From assembly GCF_009695905.1 (NCBI RefSeq), contig NZ_VUNA01000002.1:1-64000 (forward strand): 64,000 nucleotides of DNA, read 5' to 3'. The stretch is from Mogibacterium kristiansenii (GTDB taxonomy: Bacteria > Bacillota > Clostridia > Peptostreptococcales > Anaerovoracaceae). The notes beneath the pieces were generated by a model. That model ran no database searches and had not been told where the DNA came from. It was given only the letters and a program-made list of their open reading frames with translations. Of this stretch, positions 63,427-64,000 are shown one piece after another; positions within the stretch are counted from its first letter, which is position 1; each line of letters opens with the position of its first letter. The position numbers and the translations under genes are program-made.

Positions 63427-64000
63427 ATGGCATTGTCACCAATGATGCAGCAATACCTACAGATTAAAGAAGAGAATCCGGACTGCCTGATTTTGTTTCG
63501 GCTGGGGGATTTCTACGAGCTGTTTTTCGATGATGCCAAAACCGTCTCCCGAGAACTGGAACTGACCCTTACCGGCCGGGCCTGCGGTCTGGAGGAACGG
63601 GCACCCATGTGCGGGGTTCCGTTCCATTCGGCGGATTCCTACATTCCCAAGCTGGTGGAGCGCGGTCACAAGGTGGCCATTTGCGAACAGATGGAGGATC
63701 CGGCGGAGGCAAAGGGCTTGGTTCGCCGGGAGGTGGTTCGAATCATTACGCCGGGAACCATAGACATCGCCGGTTCCACCGAGAATGACGAAAATATTTT
63801 TATCGCATCGGTGTTCGCCACGAAGACACAGGTGGGCATTGCGTACGGGGATATTACTACCGGAGAGCTGGCCTGCATGCATCTGGAATATCGCCATAAT
63901 CTGGACTCTCTGATCAGCGAACTGGTAAAAATAGCTCCGAAGGAAATCGTTTACGATGAGTCCTCGCTGCCGGAAAACGTGCTGGCGGCGCTGCAGGATC
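63427..64000 (+). CDS. mutS: DNA mismatch repair protein MutS, N-terminal part (cut by window edge)
   Basis: 191 codons are present. The N-terminal mismatch-reading domain is clear: SPMMQQYLQIKEENPD, LFRLGDFYELFFDDA with the Phe-x-Glu (FYE) that stacks on the mispair, LTLTGRACG, APMCGVPFHSADSYI and VAICEQMEDP. The ATG at 63427 follows AAAAAGGAGATTATT. The gene continues beyond the window. Confidence 0.96.
   Translation, partial: MALSPMMQQYLQIKEENPDCLILFRLGDFYELFFDDAKTVSRELELTLTGRACGLEERAPMCGVPFHSADSYIPKLVERGHKVAICEQMEDPAEAKGLVRREVVRIITPGTIDIAGSTENDENIFIASVFATKTQVGIAYGDITTGELACMHLEYRHNLDSLISELVKIAPKEIVYDESSLPENVLAALQD

Overview
The window is ordinary chromosome from a mid-GC anaerobic member of the Bacillota (Clostridia). 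The evidence is the gene set and its order: a fused 2-hydroxyacyl-CoA dehydratase activase, RNase J, a sigma-A operon, YlbF, TrmK, NiaR, HemZ, the xseAB-ispA-dxs-tlyA run and mltG-trmR-trhP. An Anaerovoracaceae (Family XIII)-like origin is a guess from general resemblance, not something the sequence proves.

Layout. 1-76 is the N-terminus of an IS110-family transposase on the minus strand. It abuts an array of 87-bp palindromic repeats (185-595). uvrA (801-3665) follows, with a probable LexA box over its promoter, then two minus-strand genes: a NimA-like flavoprotein and a YjiH-type membrane protein. A TPP riboswitch with terminator (5865-6006) leads the thiamine operon thiC-thiS-thiG-thiH-tenI-thiF (6107-11325). 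At its tail lies an AAA ATPase/RyR-domain gene split by a frameshift exactly at the Walker A motif (11331-12853). The next block holds niaR, an Na/Pi cotransporter, a serine acetyltransferase and a purine permease.

18191-24887 is a replication/transcription operon: an unknown protein, dut, dgt, dnaG, rpoD, trmK and a YkvI-like transporter. It is followed by rnpB (RNase P RNA), a 1440-residue dehydratase activase fusion, yebC, a structured RNA that is probably 6S RNA, a NylC-like P1 peptidase, polA and coaE. Two tRNA-Leu genes (GAG, CAA) precede yajC, secDF, relA, a metallo-beta-lactamase protein, hemZ, hisS and aspS.

From 45556 to the end the genes run on the plus strand, often overlapping: nadD-yqeK-rsfS-leuS-rnj-ylbF family-efp-mltG-trmR-trhP-CNNM/CorC-like-asp23-nusB-Kae1 paralogue-xseA-xseB-ispA-dxs-tlyA and the start of mutS, which is cut by the window edge.

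Functional links: Dxs makes DXP, which ThiG consumes, and needs the thiamine diphosphate whose synthesis the riboswitch controls. TrmR and TrhP are expected to act in sequence on tRNA wobble uridine. NiaR and NadD both belong to NAD metabolism. The most unusual items are the palindromic repeat array beside the IS110 end, the frameshifted AAA-RyR gene, the TenI-type enzyme standing where ThiE might be expected, and the structured leader in front of the activase.
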